From positions 34,617-98,616 of IMG/VR virus record IMGVR_UViG_3300028372_000002: DNA of 64,000 bases, one strand, 5' to 3'. A program made the translations under genes and the position numbers. Positions within the stretch are counted from its first letter, which is position 1; each line of letters begins with the position of its first letter. The notes below the pieces were generated by a model, which saw nothing but the letters and a program-made list of their open reading frames with translations, had not been told where the DNA came from and searched no databases. Origin of the DNA: a virus. Below, piece by piece: positions 51,707 to 59,051 of this stretch.

Positions 51707-52015
51707 ATGGACACGCACTCTGCTTACGATGTAGTGAATGCCCTATTCGAGTTCGCGGGAGCTATTATTTTATGGCTCAACGTTCGAAGGCTGCACTTGG
51801 ATAAGCAGGTAAAGGGCGTGTCCGTCGTGCCCTTTATTTTTTACGCCGCATGGGGCATGTGGAATCCCTTTTATTACAACAGTCTTGGTCAGTGGTTTTC
51901 CTGCATTGCTGGGATTGGCGTTCTCACTGCCAACCTTGCATGGCTAGCGCTGTTTTTTCGATACAAACTATATCCAGTTGAGGCTGACGAACCAGCCGAG
52001 AATGGGCCTTCTTGA
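51707..52015 (+). CDS. Three-helix membrane protein, SemiSWEET/PQ-loop-like
   Basis: 102 residues with three membrane segments (about 9-27, 39-56 and 61-87). KQVKGVSVVPFIFYAAWGMW and the conserved Asn/Trp pattern resemble the PQ-loop or SemiSWEET three-helix fold, known in bacteria as small sugar transporters that work as dimers. Similar short membrane proteins occur in other large phages without known role. It sits between two virion genes, so another possibility is an envelope or lysis-related function. AAAGGAG is upstream. Confidence 0.6.
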   Translation: MDTHSAYDVVNALFEFAGAIILWLNVRRLHLDKQVKGVSVVPFIFYAAWGMWNPFYYNSLGQWFSCIAGIGVLTANLAWLALFFRYKLYPVEADEPAENGPS

Positions 52016-52036
52016 AACATCACGGGGTAGCCTGCC

Positions 52037-53101
52037 ATGGCACTAATATTTGAGGCCCTTGAGCCAACCTTTGCACTCTCTGGCTCATCTCCGCAGTACA
52101 GGGTTAGATTTTTCGAAGAAAGCACAGGCGACCTTACCGATCCTGACAACGTAGATGCTCTTGAAGTCATGGATTCAGGGGGCAACCTTCTACGCACCTT
52201 TATCCCGCCGGACATCGTTCAGGAATCCACAGGAGTATATCGTGTAGATGACGACGTAGTTGATGATCCGCAAGTCTTCTTCCTTAGATGGACTTACACG
52301 GAAGGCGGAGATCAAAGGACAGTGTCCGTAGCCTACGAAGTCGTCGACAACCAGAGCGGCCAAGCAAAAAATGCACTGAAGGAATATGTGCTCAGTCGCC
52401 TTGGTAAAGGCGTAATGGTGGTCGAAATACCCGCAGGCACGCTAGACTTCTGCATCGACCAAGCCATGACATGGTACGCGATGCATGTCGGACAGACCAA
52501 GCGTGTTAGACTCAACATGGTTTCAGGCCAGCAGCGATACGACGTCGCAGAGGATTGCTATTACGTGGTTGATGTTGCTCTCCCCGGTAACATGACCCGC
52601 GTGTCCGAAGCCCTCGGTGTGTTCGGCGTCTATGGGTTCTCGCAACTAGGCATGGGGGACATACCTGTTGAGGATATTTTTGGGGGGTCTGGAACGCAGG
52701 GCTTTTATGGAGGACTTGTTCAGTCCTTGCAGTACGCCGAGATGGGTCGAAGGGTCCTAAGCAACGCTCCTTCTTGGGAGTGGCTGCAAATGTCCAAGAA
52801 GCTTGTCCTCTTCCCCCCGCCCGCGAACATTTCCAGCGAAATGGTCGTGGACTATGTATCCACCGAGATAGATCTTGCATCGATGAACCCGCAAGAGAAA
52901 TACTTCATCCGCGAATACGTAACGGCCGAAGCAAAGGAAGCTCTTGGACGAATTCGAGGAAAGTACAGCGGTTATCCATCGGCTGAGGGAGAAAGGATGC
53001 TAGATGCCGACACGCTGCTGGCTGAAGCTAGTGAAAGCAAGCGTACCCTCAATGAGAAGATAGGCTTTTATGCTCCGTCAGGTTGGATCATCACAGGGTA
53101 G
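52037..53101 (+). CDS. Neck or head-tail connector protein, 354 aa
   Basis: The N-terminal 100 residues look like an Ig-like beta domain (RVRFFEESTGDLTDP, then STGVYRVDDDVV), and the remainder is helix and loop with EWLQMSKKLVLFPPP and a C-terminal helical region. Proteins of this type follow the capsid gene in many T4-like marine phages and are listed as structural. The gp13/gp14-like neck role is inferred from position. Confidence 0.55.
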   Translation: MALIFEALEPTFALSGSSPQYRVRFFEESTGDLTDPDNVDALEVMDSGGNLLRTFIPPDIVQESTGVYRVDDDVVDDPQVFFLRWTYTEGGDQRTVSVAYEVVDNQSGQAKNALKEYVLSRLGKGVMVVEIPAGTLDFCIDQAMTWYAMHVGQTKRVRLNMVSGQQRYDVAEDCYYVVDVALPGNMTRVSEALGVFGVYGFSQLGMGDIPVEDIFGGSGTQGFYGGLVQSLQYAEMGRRVLSNAPSWEWLQMSKKLVLFPPPANISSEMVVDYVSTEIDLASMNPQEKYFIREYVTAEAKEALGRIRGKYSGYPSAEGERMLDADTLLAEASESKRTLNEKIGFYAPSGWIITG

Positions 53102-53102
53102 A

Positions 53103-53852
53103 ATGATGGGTAAAAAAAGAGATAGGGTTATAGTTGCCGAGCAGAACGCTCGGGTGTTTTTTGTGAAGGTTGGTAAGTTGTGGGAGGAAGATACGTCTGC
53201 TTGGGCTTCACAACTGTTTCAGGCAGGTCAGAAGGTCCGGAGTATCCGTAAGGTAATGCATGAGTCTAGGGGCGTAATAAGAGTGGAATTCTCGGATCCC
53301 ACGGACATGAGCAGGGCATGTCAACTACTGGAGGCAGACGCTGAGGCGACAGGCTCACCGGTGGAAGGCAAAACCTATAAGGTCACCAAGACCCTAAAGC
53401 TCCGACCTGCACAATCAGGGGATGAAACGCCCCTAGAGGTTACCAAGGGAGCCAGTCTGGTGTTCAAAGGTCAATCTCCTGACCAGTATCTGTTTGACGT
53501 CAAAGGTGGAGATCGAGACGGCCGAACGGTGTCTGTTTCCATGGAGGAATGGGAGGACATGTCCTCTTCTCTTGAAGCGGAGTCAGATGCAAACGTTGAC
53601 AGCTCGAAAGAAGACGAAGAGGGCGAAGAGGGCGCTGATGAGGCTGACTCCGACAAGGACACCGGGGAAGACGAAAAAGACAGAGAGAAGCGACTCAACA
53701 CGCATCTAAGGGTCCGCCGATCTTTTCCTAAATTTCCTCAGAGAAAGAACCTGTCTGACTACCTAACCCCTGACGGAAAGGCTCTGGATAAGAAAGTTAT
53801 CGAGAAGCCTGAAGGCGGCGGCGGTGGCGGTGGCGGGTTCGGAGGGTTTTAA
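53103..53852 (+). CDS. Structural-region protein, 249 aa, with acidic linker and Gly-rich tail
   Basis: The ATG at 53103 is preferred because AGGG precedes it and it lies one base after the previous stop; the frame extends to 53070. The first 130 residues are mixed alpha/beta, then an acidic stretch (SKEDEEGEEGADEADSDKD), a basic helical part and a terminal run of eight Gly ending FGGF. No family is recognised. Confidence 0.5.
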   Translation: MMGKKRDRVIVAEQNARVFFVKVGKLWEEDTSAWASQLFQAGQKVRSIRKVMHESRGVIRVEFSDPTDMSRACQLLEADAEATGSPVEGKTYKVTKTLKLRPAQSGDETPLEVTKGASLVFKGQSPDQYLFDVKGGDRDGRTVSVSMEEWEDMSSSLEAESDANVDSSKEDEEGEEGADEADSDKDTGEDEKDREKRLNTHLRVRRSFPKFPQRKNLSDYLTPDGKALDKKVIEKPEGGGGGGGGFGGF

Positions 53853-53855
53853 TCC

Positions 53856-54779
53856 ATGGCTGGTCTCAAAAGTTCTCTCAAAAATATCGCCAAAAGCATC
53901 AAGAAGAAAATCCCCTTTCTTCGCAAAGGACGTCACTCCAAGGGTAAGGAAGTTTCAGTTAAGCCCTTGTTGGCTTATTTCGTCGTCAAGCACCTCGATG
54001 AATCTGGCAAGTCAATCACTAGGTCTGATGTTCAAAAAGCGTTTAGGGAAGCAACTAGGACGCTTCAGACCGCCGGATACATGAGGAAGGGTAAGCATAC
54101 CCTGACTGATGTTGGCATCAAGGCCCTTGAGGCCGTTCGGCTGCGTGATGATTACAACGAGATACAGGATCGGTACGGTGCGATTCTAGCAATGATAAGA
54201 AGTGGGAAGCCCCGAACGTATAGTGAGTCAGATGCACCTATGTCTACCCCACTTCTCATGGAGGCGGGCGCTGACATCTCATCTAGCTCCACGATGGTTG
54301 CCATTTATCCTCCTTCCTACATAGCAGCGAAGGCATCATCTTACGCCGATGAGGAAATACCTGTTGACGATCTCCACGTGACCCTCGTCTATTTAGGGGA
54401 AACTGAACCTAGCGACTTCGACACTGTGGTCAAATGCGTGCAATCGTGTGCGCAGATGCTCGCGCCCGTGCGCGTGCGTGTGGCTGGCTCGGGGTGCTTT
54501 TACAATGATGAAAGCGCTGTGCGTCATTTTCTGATCGATTCTTCTGGGCTTGCTGAGGTGAGACGAAGAATTGCTGAGATGCTTTCTGATAACGGTCTAG
54601 TCACCCCATCTAAGTTTGGCTGGATTCCCCATATGACGCTAGGATACCACAAGGATCGTGAACTCCCCGACGATTGGGAGAAGGCCGCTGATGGTGATTT
54701 TGATGAGTGGCTTTGCGATAATGTCTGGGTTGTGAGGGGGAATGACCACCGTGTGAGAGTTCCCCTTGGAGGTGTATAA
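53856..54779 (+). CDS. 2H phosphoesterase-like protein with N-terminal winged-helix-like domain
   Basis: 307 residues. Two H-x-T motifs, DDLHVTLVYLG (His174/Thr176) and WIPHMTLGY (His259/Thr261), 85 residues apart, define the 2H phosphoesterase (LigT/2'-5' RNA ligase) fold. The N-terminal 110 residues have a basic start and a winged-helix-like part (SVKPLLAYFVVKHLDESG, then REATRTLQTAGYMRKGKH). Known 2H enzymes cleave 2'-5' or cyclic phosphodiesters; phage Acb1 is one that degrades CBASS signal nucleotides. The function here, immune evasion or virion-linked, is unknown. It overlaps the next gene by one base. Confidence 0.75.
   Translation: MAGLKSSLKNIAKSIKKKIPFLRKGRHSKGKEVSVKPLLAYFVVKHLDESGKSITRSDVQKAFREATRTLQTAGYMRKGKHTLTDVGIKALEAVRLRDDYNEIQDRYGAILAMIRSGKPRTYSESDAPMSTPLLMEAGADISSSSTMVAIYPPSYIAAKASSYADEEIPVDDLHVTLVYLGETEPSDFDTVVKCVQSCAQMLAPVRVRVAGSGCFYNDESAVRHFLIDSSGLAEVRRRIAEMLSDNGLVTPSKFGWIPHMTLGYHKDRELPDDWEKAADGDFDEWLCDNVWVVRGNDHRVRVPLGGV
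54438..54453. promoter_or_regulatory. Dispersed dyad, one-base variant inside the 2H gene
   Basis: GTGCAATCGTGTGCGC differs from the copies at 6328 and 10643 at one position, in coding sequence. Confidence 0.3.
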
Positions 54780-55411
54780 TGGTGGATCAATCCCGAAGAA
54801 TTCTTACCGCCTATCCGACTGAAATTATTTTTCAGATGAACATAGCCCGGGAGCACCTCTTTCACAGCAGCGTACAGCCGCGAGCTGGAGCACTGAGGCT
54901 TTCTGGATCTCCAAATAAGGACACCGTCAGCAATGGAACGGCCCGATCCGACAGGAACGTAGGCTCCGGAATAGACCCCATCGCAAACGTGGGGGCCAGA
55001 ATGTGGTCGGCTGGCGTCGAGGAAGTTGATGATCTGTATGGCGAGCCTATTGGAGATGAGTTCACCAACCCTCCTATTTCCACTGTTTGCGTCCTGAAGT
55101 TCAACGAAGAGTCTGATCGCCAGCTATCGGTCGAGGCTTTCGGTCAGAAGTTTGAGAACAGGGCCAATGTAATAATTCCAGTCATACATCATTTGGAGAA
55201 CGATTATCCCGCTCCAAAAGAAGGGGATATGATGGAATTTTGGGCGGAGTCTTGGCAGGAGTTTGGCATCTTCTACAACGTCACGAAAGTGAACCGAGCG
55301 GGCTTTATAAATGGAACCTCATACCACACCGAATGGAAGCTTGAGATCACTCGTAACGAAGAATACGTGCCCGCCCGAAGACTATTAGGGAAGAGCATAC
55401 ATAACCAGTGA
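54779..55411 (+). CDS. Structural-region protein, 210 aa, possible neck protein
   Basis: Start and previous stop overlap as TAATG, and GGAGG lies six bases upstream. The last 130 residues look like a compact beta domain (ISTVCVLKFNEESDRQL, then PAPKEGDMMEFW). T4-like phages place gp14-type neck genes here. The call is positional. Confidence 0.5.
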   Translation: MVDQSRRILTAYPTEIIFQMNIAREHLFHSSVQPRAGALRLSGSPNKDTVSNGTARSDRNVGSGIDPIANVGARMWSAGVEEVDDLYGEPIGDEFTNPPISTVCVLKFNEESDRQLSVEAFGQKFENRANVIIPVIHHLENDYPAPKEGDMMEFWAESWQEFGIFYNVTKVNRAGFINGTSYHTEWKLEITRNEEYVPARRLLGKSIHNQ

Positions 55412-55419
55412 GATAACCT

Positions 55420-55809
55420 ATGCCTATAGATGCCAAAAGTGTTGCCGACCTCGTTAAAAACAAGGTCGTATTCGGATGCGCCTCATGCAAGAAGATGCAT
55501 CAAGCGCTTAATAAGGGGATGGCCGGGTGTCAGATTAAAGAGTGCGGGTCTCCTTTGAGCGGAGGTACTTTTGAGCAATACGAAGGTCCTATGTCTCCTG
55601 AGTTCTGGCCCAAAGTCTGCTGGGCTTGTGGCGTGCCATCCGTAAGGGCTTTTCATGTGATTAAATCTGCACGCACATTTGGCGTGTGTGACGAACACAA
55701 TGAGCTTCATAGCGCTGGGTTTTCGAAGGATGAGGTTCTTTTGTTGGGCTCTCCCCCAAAAAATACCCAACACAATTTGATTCAGGCGCTCATTGATGAT
55801 GAAAATTAG
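55420..55809 (+). CDS. Zinc-ribbon-like small protein, 129 aa
   Basis: It has a CASC pair with two later Cys (GCQIKECG) and a second CWAC pair with a CDEH segment, two possible zinc-binding knuckles. No family is recognised. It overlaps no strong signal and sits inside the neck gene cluster. Confidence 0.5.
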   Translation: MPIDAKSVADLVKNKVVFGCASCKKMHQALNKGMAGCQIKECGSPLSGGTFEQYEGPMSPEFWPKVCWACGVPSVRAFHVIKSARTFGVCDEHNELHSAGFSKDEVLLLGSPPKNTQHNLIQALIDDEN

Positions 55810-55837
55810 ATGCGACGGTTATTCTCGTGAGGCTGCT

Positions 55838-56599
55838 ATGTCTTTTGCTGGAGAACACAATTCTGAAATCATCTCCGAGAAGGAGAAGAGTAGCTTTGGT
55901 CGAGACTTGGCAATCAAGACCGCAAAGGCTGCTGCGACAACGGCCGCTATTGCAGGAGCTACCGCAATTGCTGGCACTGCCTCGAAGAGAATTGGCACGA
56001 GCATTGGGGATAAGATAGCTGACTTTGTGACGGGCTCTGGCCGAAAAAGTAATAAGCGACGCGGTAGCCGCCGCAATCGCAAGGATGATGATAGTCGTCG
56101 ACGTCATCGCAATAAGAAAACCAAACGTACCGGTAGGCGCGGGAGAGGAAAAATGAGTAGACGAAACGAGAGTTCATCCGTAGAGGGACAGCTCAGGCAG
56201 CAGAACAAGGAGCTTAAAGAAGCTCTGCGGCAGACTGGCGTAGCTTTGGTCCTCTCCAATCATCTTCCAAAGGTTGAGGAATCTAAGCATCGAAGCTTTG
56301 TATCCTCTCTTCGCTCGTATAACGACTTCGAGAGCATGGTCGAATTCGACGAGTATGTCTCTGGAGAGATTCAGGGCTTCCTCAACGAAGACGAAGATAA
56401 GGCTGACGAAGAGGCTAATGAAGAGCCTGTTGAAGAGTCCGCAGAAGGCTCCGAAGAGAGCACTGTTGAGGAAGGTAAAGATGCTGATGCTGGTGCCCTA
56501 GAAGAGAGTGCACCCGCTCAGCCATCGAATGACCCTCTCGGCCTTCTGGGCGGCGTGAACGGATACATGTACGAGCGGATTGTTTTTCCGAAGGCGTAA
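55838..56599 (+). CDS. Structural-region protein with scaffold-like module, 253 aa
   Basis: The ATG at 55838 has GAGG five bases upstream; the longer frame from 55793 overlaps the previous gene. An Ala-rich segment (AKAAATTAAIAGATAIAGTA) near residues 28-47 is followed by a long Arg/Lys-rich stretch, then a module (LKEALRQTGVALVLSNHLPK, then NDFESMVEFDEYV) that aligns with residues 337-396 of the protease-scaffold protein, and an acidic tail. Probably an internal head or connector protein. Confidence 0.5.
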   Translation: MSFAGEHNSEIISEKEKSSFGRDLAIKTAKAAATTAAIAGATAIAGTASKRIGTSIGDKIADFVTGSGRKSNKRRGSRRNRKDDDSRRRHRNKKTKRTGRRGRGKMSRRNESSSVEGQLRQQNKELKEALRQTGVALVLSNHLPKVEESKHRSFVSSLRSYNDFESMVEFDEYVSGEIQGFLNEDEDKADEEANEEPVEESAEGSEESTVEEGKDADAGALEESAPAQPSNDPLGLLGGVNGYMYERIVFPKA

Positions 56600-56606
56600 G
56601 ACCACA

Positions 56607-56969
56607 ATGAAAGACGTTGAGAGATATTCTGAAGAGGCCGAGCTTAGGGCGGAGAATACTGCGCTAAAGAAGGCGCTTAGGCGTACCAGCATGGCACTTG
56701 CCTTGTCTGAAGCCTTCATGTCTCTCGACGAGAGTCTGCATCATCGACTCGTTGTAAGGTTAGAGCCTCAAGACAGGTTTGAGAGCGTGGATGATTTCCG
56801 ATCTCACGTAAAGTCTGTTGCATCTCGGGTGCTTAGAGAAGATGAGCGCCCACCCTCTCAAATAGAGCAGCCTATTCCGGGAACTCAGAGCGAGGCCGAG
56901 GAACGTCCCTTGGCTCGCTCTGAGCTTTTCGAGCGGCTGTGCCCTTCCCTAACCCATGATCTCGGCTGA
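56607..56969 (+). CDS. Small scaffold-module paralogue, 120 aa
   Basis: Residues about 10-75 (LKKALRRTSMALALSEAFMS, then DRFESVDDFRSHV) align with the module in the preceding gene and in the protease-scaffold. It is nearly all module plus a short tail. The ATG at 56607 is chosen over a TTG at 56580. It overlaps the next gene by 14 bases. Confidence 0.5.
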   Translation: MKDVERYSEEAELRAENTALKKALRRTSMALALSEAFMSLDESLHHRLVVRLEPQDRFESVDDFRSHVKSVASRVLREDERPPSQIEQPIPGTQSEAEERPLARSELFERLCPSLTHDLG

Positions 56970-57675
56970 CCTAGAAGGATACGATAAGCTCAAAGGGAAG
57001 CTCTCGTGGATCCGAAAGAACTGGCCCCAAGTTCAGCGCTTCGCAATGATGCGCATGGCTGAGAGTCTGGCCGAAGAGCTTCGCATCCCCTTTACCTACC
57101 TTCACTTCGTACGCGTAGAAGAAAGCTCTGAGAGAACTTGGTACGGCTTGAGTTTGGAGCCGGATTCTTTTGAGGCCCCGTCCGAAGAGCACGGAGATAA
57201 GCTTTTTTATCTATCTCCGCGTCACGACGCTCCTGATGCGATAAAAAAACTAGCCGAACACAACCCCTACACCTCAGATACACTCCCCGCCAAGCTTCAT
57301 CCAGAACACGGTGTTTATTTCATACGTGAGAGCACTCCTGAAGAGCGAGACGAGGTAATGCTTCGATCGATGATTGCCAATGATGAAAGAGGCGTACCTC
57401 CTGTGCCTTCAAACCACCGGCAACCCCTCCAAGATGACGTAAGATACAACCAAGCCCGAGGCGAACTAGGCATCGGGGACGGACCCTCACGTCCAGTATG
57501 GCGCAATGCAGTCAAAAATTTGATTCAAAAGCGCCTGCCGGAGATTGTGGATGAAGTCTCGGATGCAATGATCTCAGGATCCTTGAGAGATAAAGACCTT
57601 CCCGACTTTGAGGAACGTCCCCTTTCATGGCTAGAGGATAACTCCGAGTTCATGATTATCGCTGCTCAGGTCTAA
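56956..57675 (+). CDS. Structural-region protein, 239 aa, possible tail completion
   Basis: Helical start (YDKLKGKLSWIRKNWPQVQR) as in some HK97 gp10-like or tail completion proteins, then a long alpha/beta part. No confident family. It is placed between neck and sheath genes and precedes another structural gene by two bases. Confidence 0.45.
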   Translation: MISADLEGYDKLKGKLSWIRKNWPQVQRFAMMRMAESLAEELRIPFTYLHFVRVEESSERTWYGLSLEPDSFEAPSEEHGDKLFYLSPRHDAPDAIKKLAEHNPYTSDTLPAKLHPEHGVYFIRESTPEERDEVMLRSMIANDERGVPPVPSNHRQPLQDDVRYNQARGELGIGDGPSRPVWRNAVKNLIQKRLPEIVDEVSDAMISGSLRDKDLPDFEERPLSWLEDNSEFMIIAAQV

Positions 57676-57677
57676 AG

Positions 57678-58388
57678 ATGTCCCAGCTCGGGGAAATAGA
57701 TCTCTCCAATTTTGATCGTGCCATATATGAGGCACTCGGCGCAGACTTCTTGCCCTTTCCTAACCCGGATGGTCATGAGCTTCTGAAGAGGAATATGCGT
57801 CAGGCGCGCATCCCGGGCATCCATGGCCCCGGATACACTGATGCCGACGAGCAGGAGGGTCGAGTTCCTGTTGTCTATAACTACCCTGAAGATGTCTACA
57901 ACCGGTACTTGCTGCCCGGGATTCGAGTCAAACGCAACGAGTCCGTAGAGGATGACAACAGCCGAAGGGGAGGATGGCAGGCTGGATATAAGTATAGGGT
58001 TCCTTCTGACAATGGGAGCCCTGTCGAATCAGGCGGCAGGCAGGGCCATACTCACTATGTGATGAGACCCCACGCCGAACCGGTCTTCCTTACCTACGAC
58101 ATTGAAGTTAGGGCAAGGCATCAGCGCGAAGCTCAGATTCTCCGCAAATACGTGCGGAGGAAGATAAAGGACAGATCCTTTATCGAGGTCAGGGATTCTA
58201 TTGAAGAGCCAAGTCATTTCACGGTGTTCCGCCAAAGCGATCAGGAAGTTAGTGAGTTCATTAGCTCTTTGAACAGGTTTCACGGTTATATGCTGAGCTT
58301 TCGAATTGAAGGCGAATTGGATGACCACGAAGAGTATGAGGAACGAGCATTGACCTCATCTCCAACTATTCAGCGCACTAAAAAGTAA
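57678..58388 (+). CDS. Structural-region protein, 236 aa, possible tail terminator or neck
   Basis: A beta-rich centre (HAEPVFLTYDIEVRARHQRE) and the final block (RFHGYMLSFRIEGEL) resemble small neck/terminator proteins that sit before the sheath gene, but no family is certain. It begins two bases after the previous stop. Confidence 0.45.
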   Translation: MSQLGEIDLSNFDRAIYEALGADFLPFPNPDGHELLKRNMRQARIPGIHGPGYTDADEQEGRVPVVYNYPEDVYNRYLLPGIRVKRNESVEDDNSRRGGWQAGYKYRVPSDNGSPVESGGRQGHTHYVMRPHAEPVFLTYDIEVRARHQREAQILRKYVRRKIKDRSFIEVRDSIEEPSHFTVFRQSDQEVSEFISSLNRFHGYMLSFRIEGELDDHEEYEERALTSSPTIQRTKK

Positions 58389-58399
58389 AGGAGCCTCAA

Positions 58400-58942
58400 A
58401 TGGCTAAGAAAGAAATGTGGAAGGTTGTAGGCGCGGGACCCGAAAGGCTTCGTCTGGCAAACGGCGATACTGTCGTGGTCTCTAGGCTTTCGGATCCTTT
58501 TGAACCGGCTAGGGACTCTCTTTTTAGATCCCTGAAGGATACAGGAAGACTTAAGATGGTCATGGTCGACGATGGTCTAGACGACCCCGTCGAGTCACCT
58601 GAGCCCTTTGAGCCTGAAGATGAAACCAGTGAGCCGGAGGTCGAAGAAGCCTCAGAAGAGACTAAGGCCGTAGAGATAGACGAGGAAGAAGACGTCGTCA
58701 TCGGCGACACCGAGGACGCCTCTTGGCCGGAACCAGACGTCGCGCCACTACTCGTATCTGATCTTGGCCTCACTTCGAGAATTGAATCGGCTTTGCTTGA
58801 GAGCGGCGTAGATACCGTTGAGGCTTTATCTGAGCTTTCTGCCGAAGAGCTTCTTTTGATCGACGGCATAGGGGAAGGATCCATACGCGACATCGATGAC
58901 GCGCTGAGACAAATGGATCTTTCTCTACGAATTGATGAGTAA
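58400..58942 (+). CDS. Protein with acidic linker and RNA polymerase alpha-CTD-like domain
   Basis: 180 residues. The N-terminal 55 are a small beta unit, residues about 57-115 a very acidic linker, and residues about 120-176 (DLGLTSRIESALLESGVDTV, then ELLLIDGIGEGSIRDID) match the helix-hairpin-helix pattern of the RpoA C-terminal domain almost position by position. That domain binds DNA and activators in bacteria. Here it could contact DNA in the neck or act on transcription. AAAGGAG is upstream, and the stop directly precedes the shared late leader element. Confidence 0.6.
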   Translation: MAKKEMWKVVGAGPERLRLANGDTVVVSRLSDPFEPARDSLFRSLKDTGRLKMVMVDDGLDDPVESPEPFEPEDETSEPEVEEASEETKAVEIDEEEDVVIGDTEDASWPEPDVAPLLVSDLGLTSRIESALLESGVDTVEALSELSAEELLLIDGIGEGSIRDIDDALRQMDLSLRIDE

Positions 58943-58953
58943 AGTTGTTTCAG
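58941..58953 (+). promoter_or_regulatory. Shared leader element AAAGTTGTTTCAG, second copy
   Basis: The same 13 bases as at 47282, followed by GTCCGAGACCC, start within the stop codon of the previous gene, 111 bases before the sheath start. No strong terminator precedes it, so it would add expression within the structural operon. Confidence 0.45.
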
Positions 58954-58979
58954 GTCCGAGACCCCTAAAGAATTGGAAT

Positions 58980-59009
58980 CGGATTGTTCATCGGCATAAA
59001 ACAAATCCG
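58980..59009 (+). promoter_or_regulatory. Hairpin in the sheath gene leader
   Basis: CGGATTGTT and AACAAATCCG pair over nine positions with one bulged A and a loop of about 11 bases, 42 bases before the sheath ATG. It may affect message stability or translation. Confidence 0.3.
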
Positions 59010-59051
59010 TTAATGACGCAGGCGCTTCGGACAGCTTGAGGGAGACAATCG

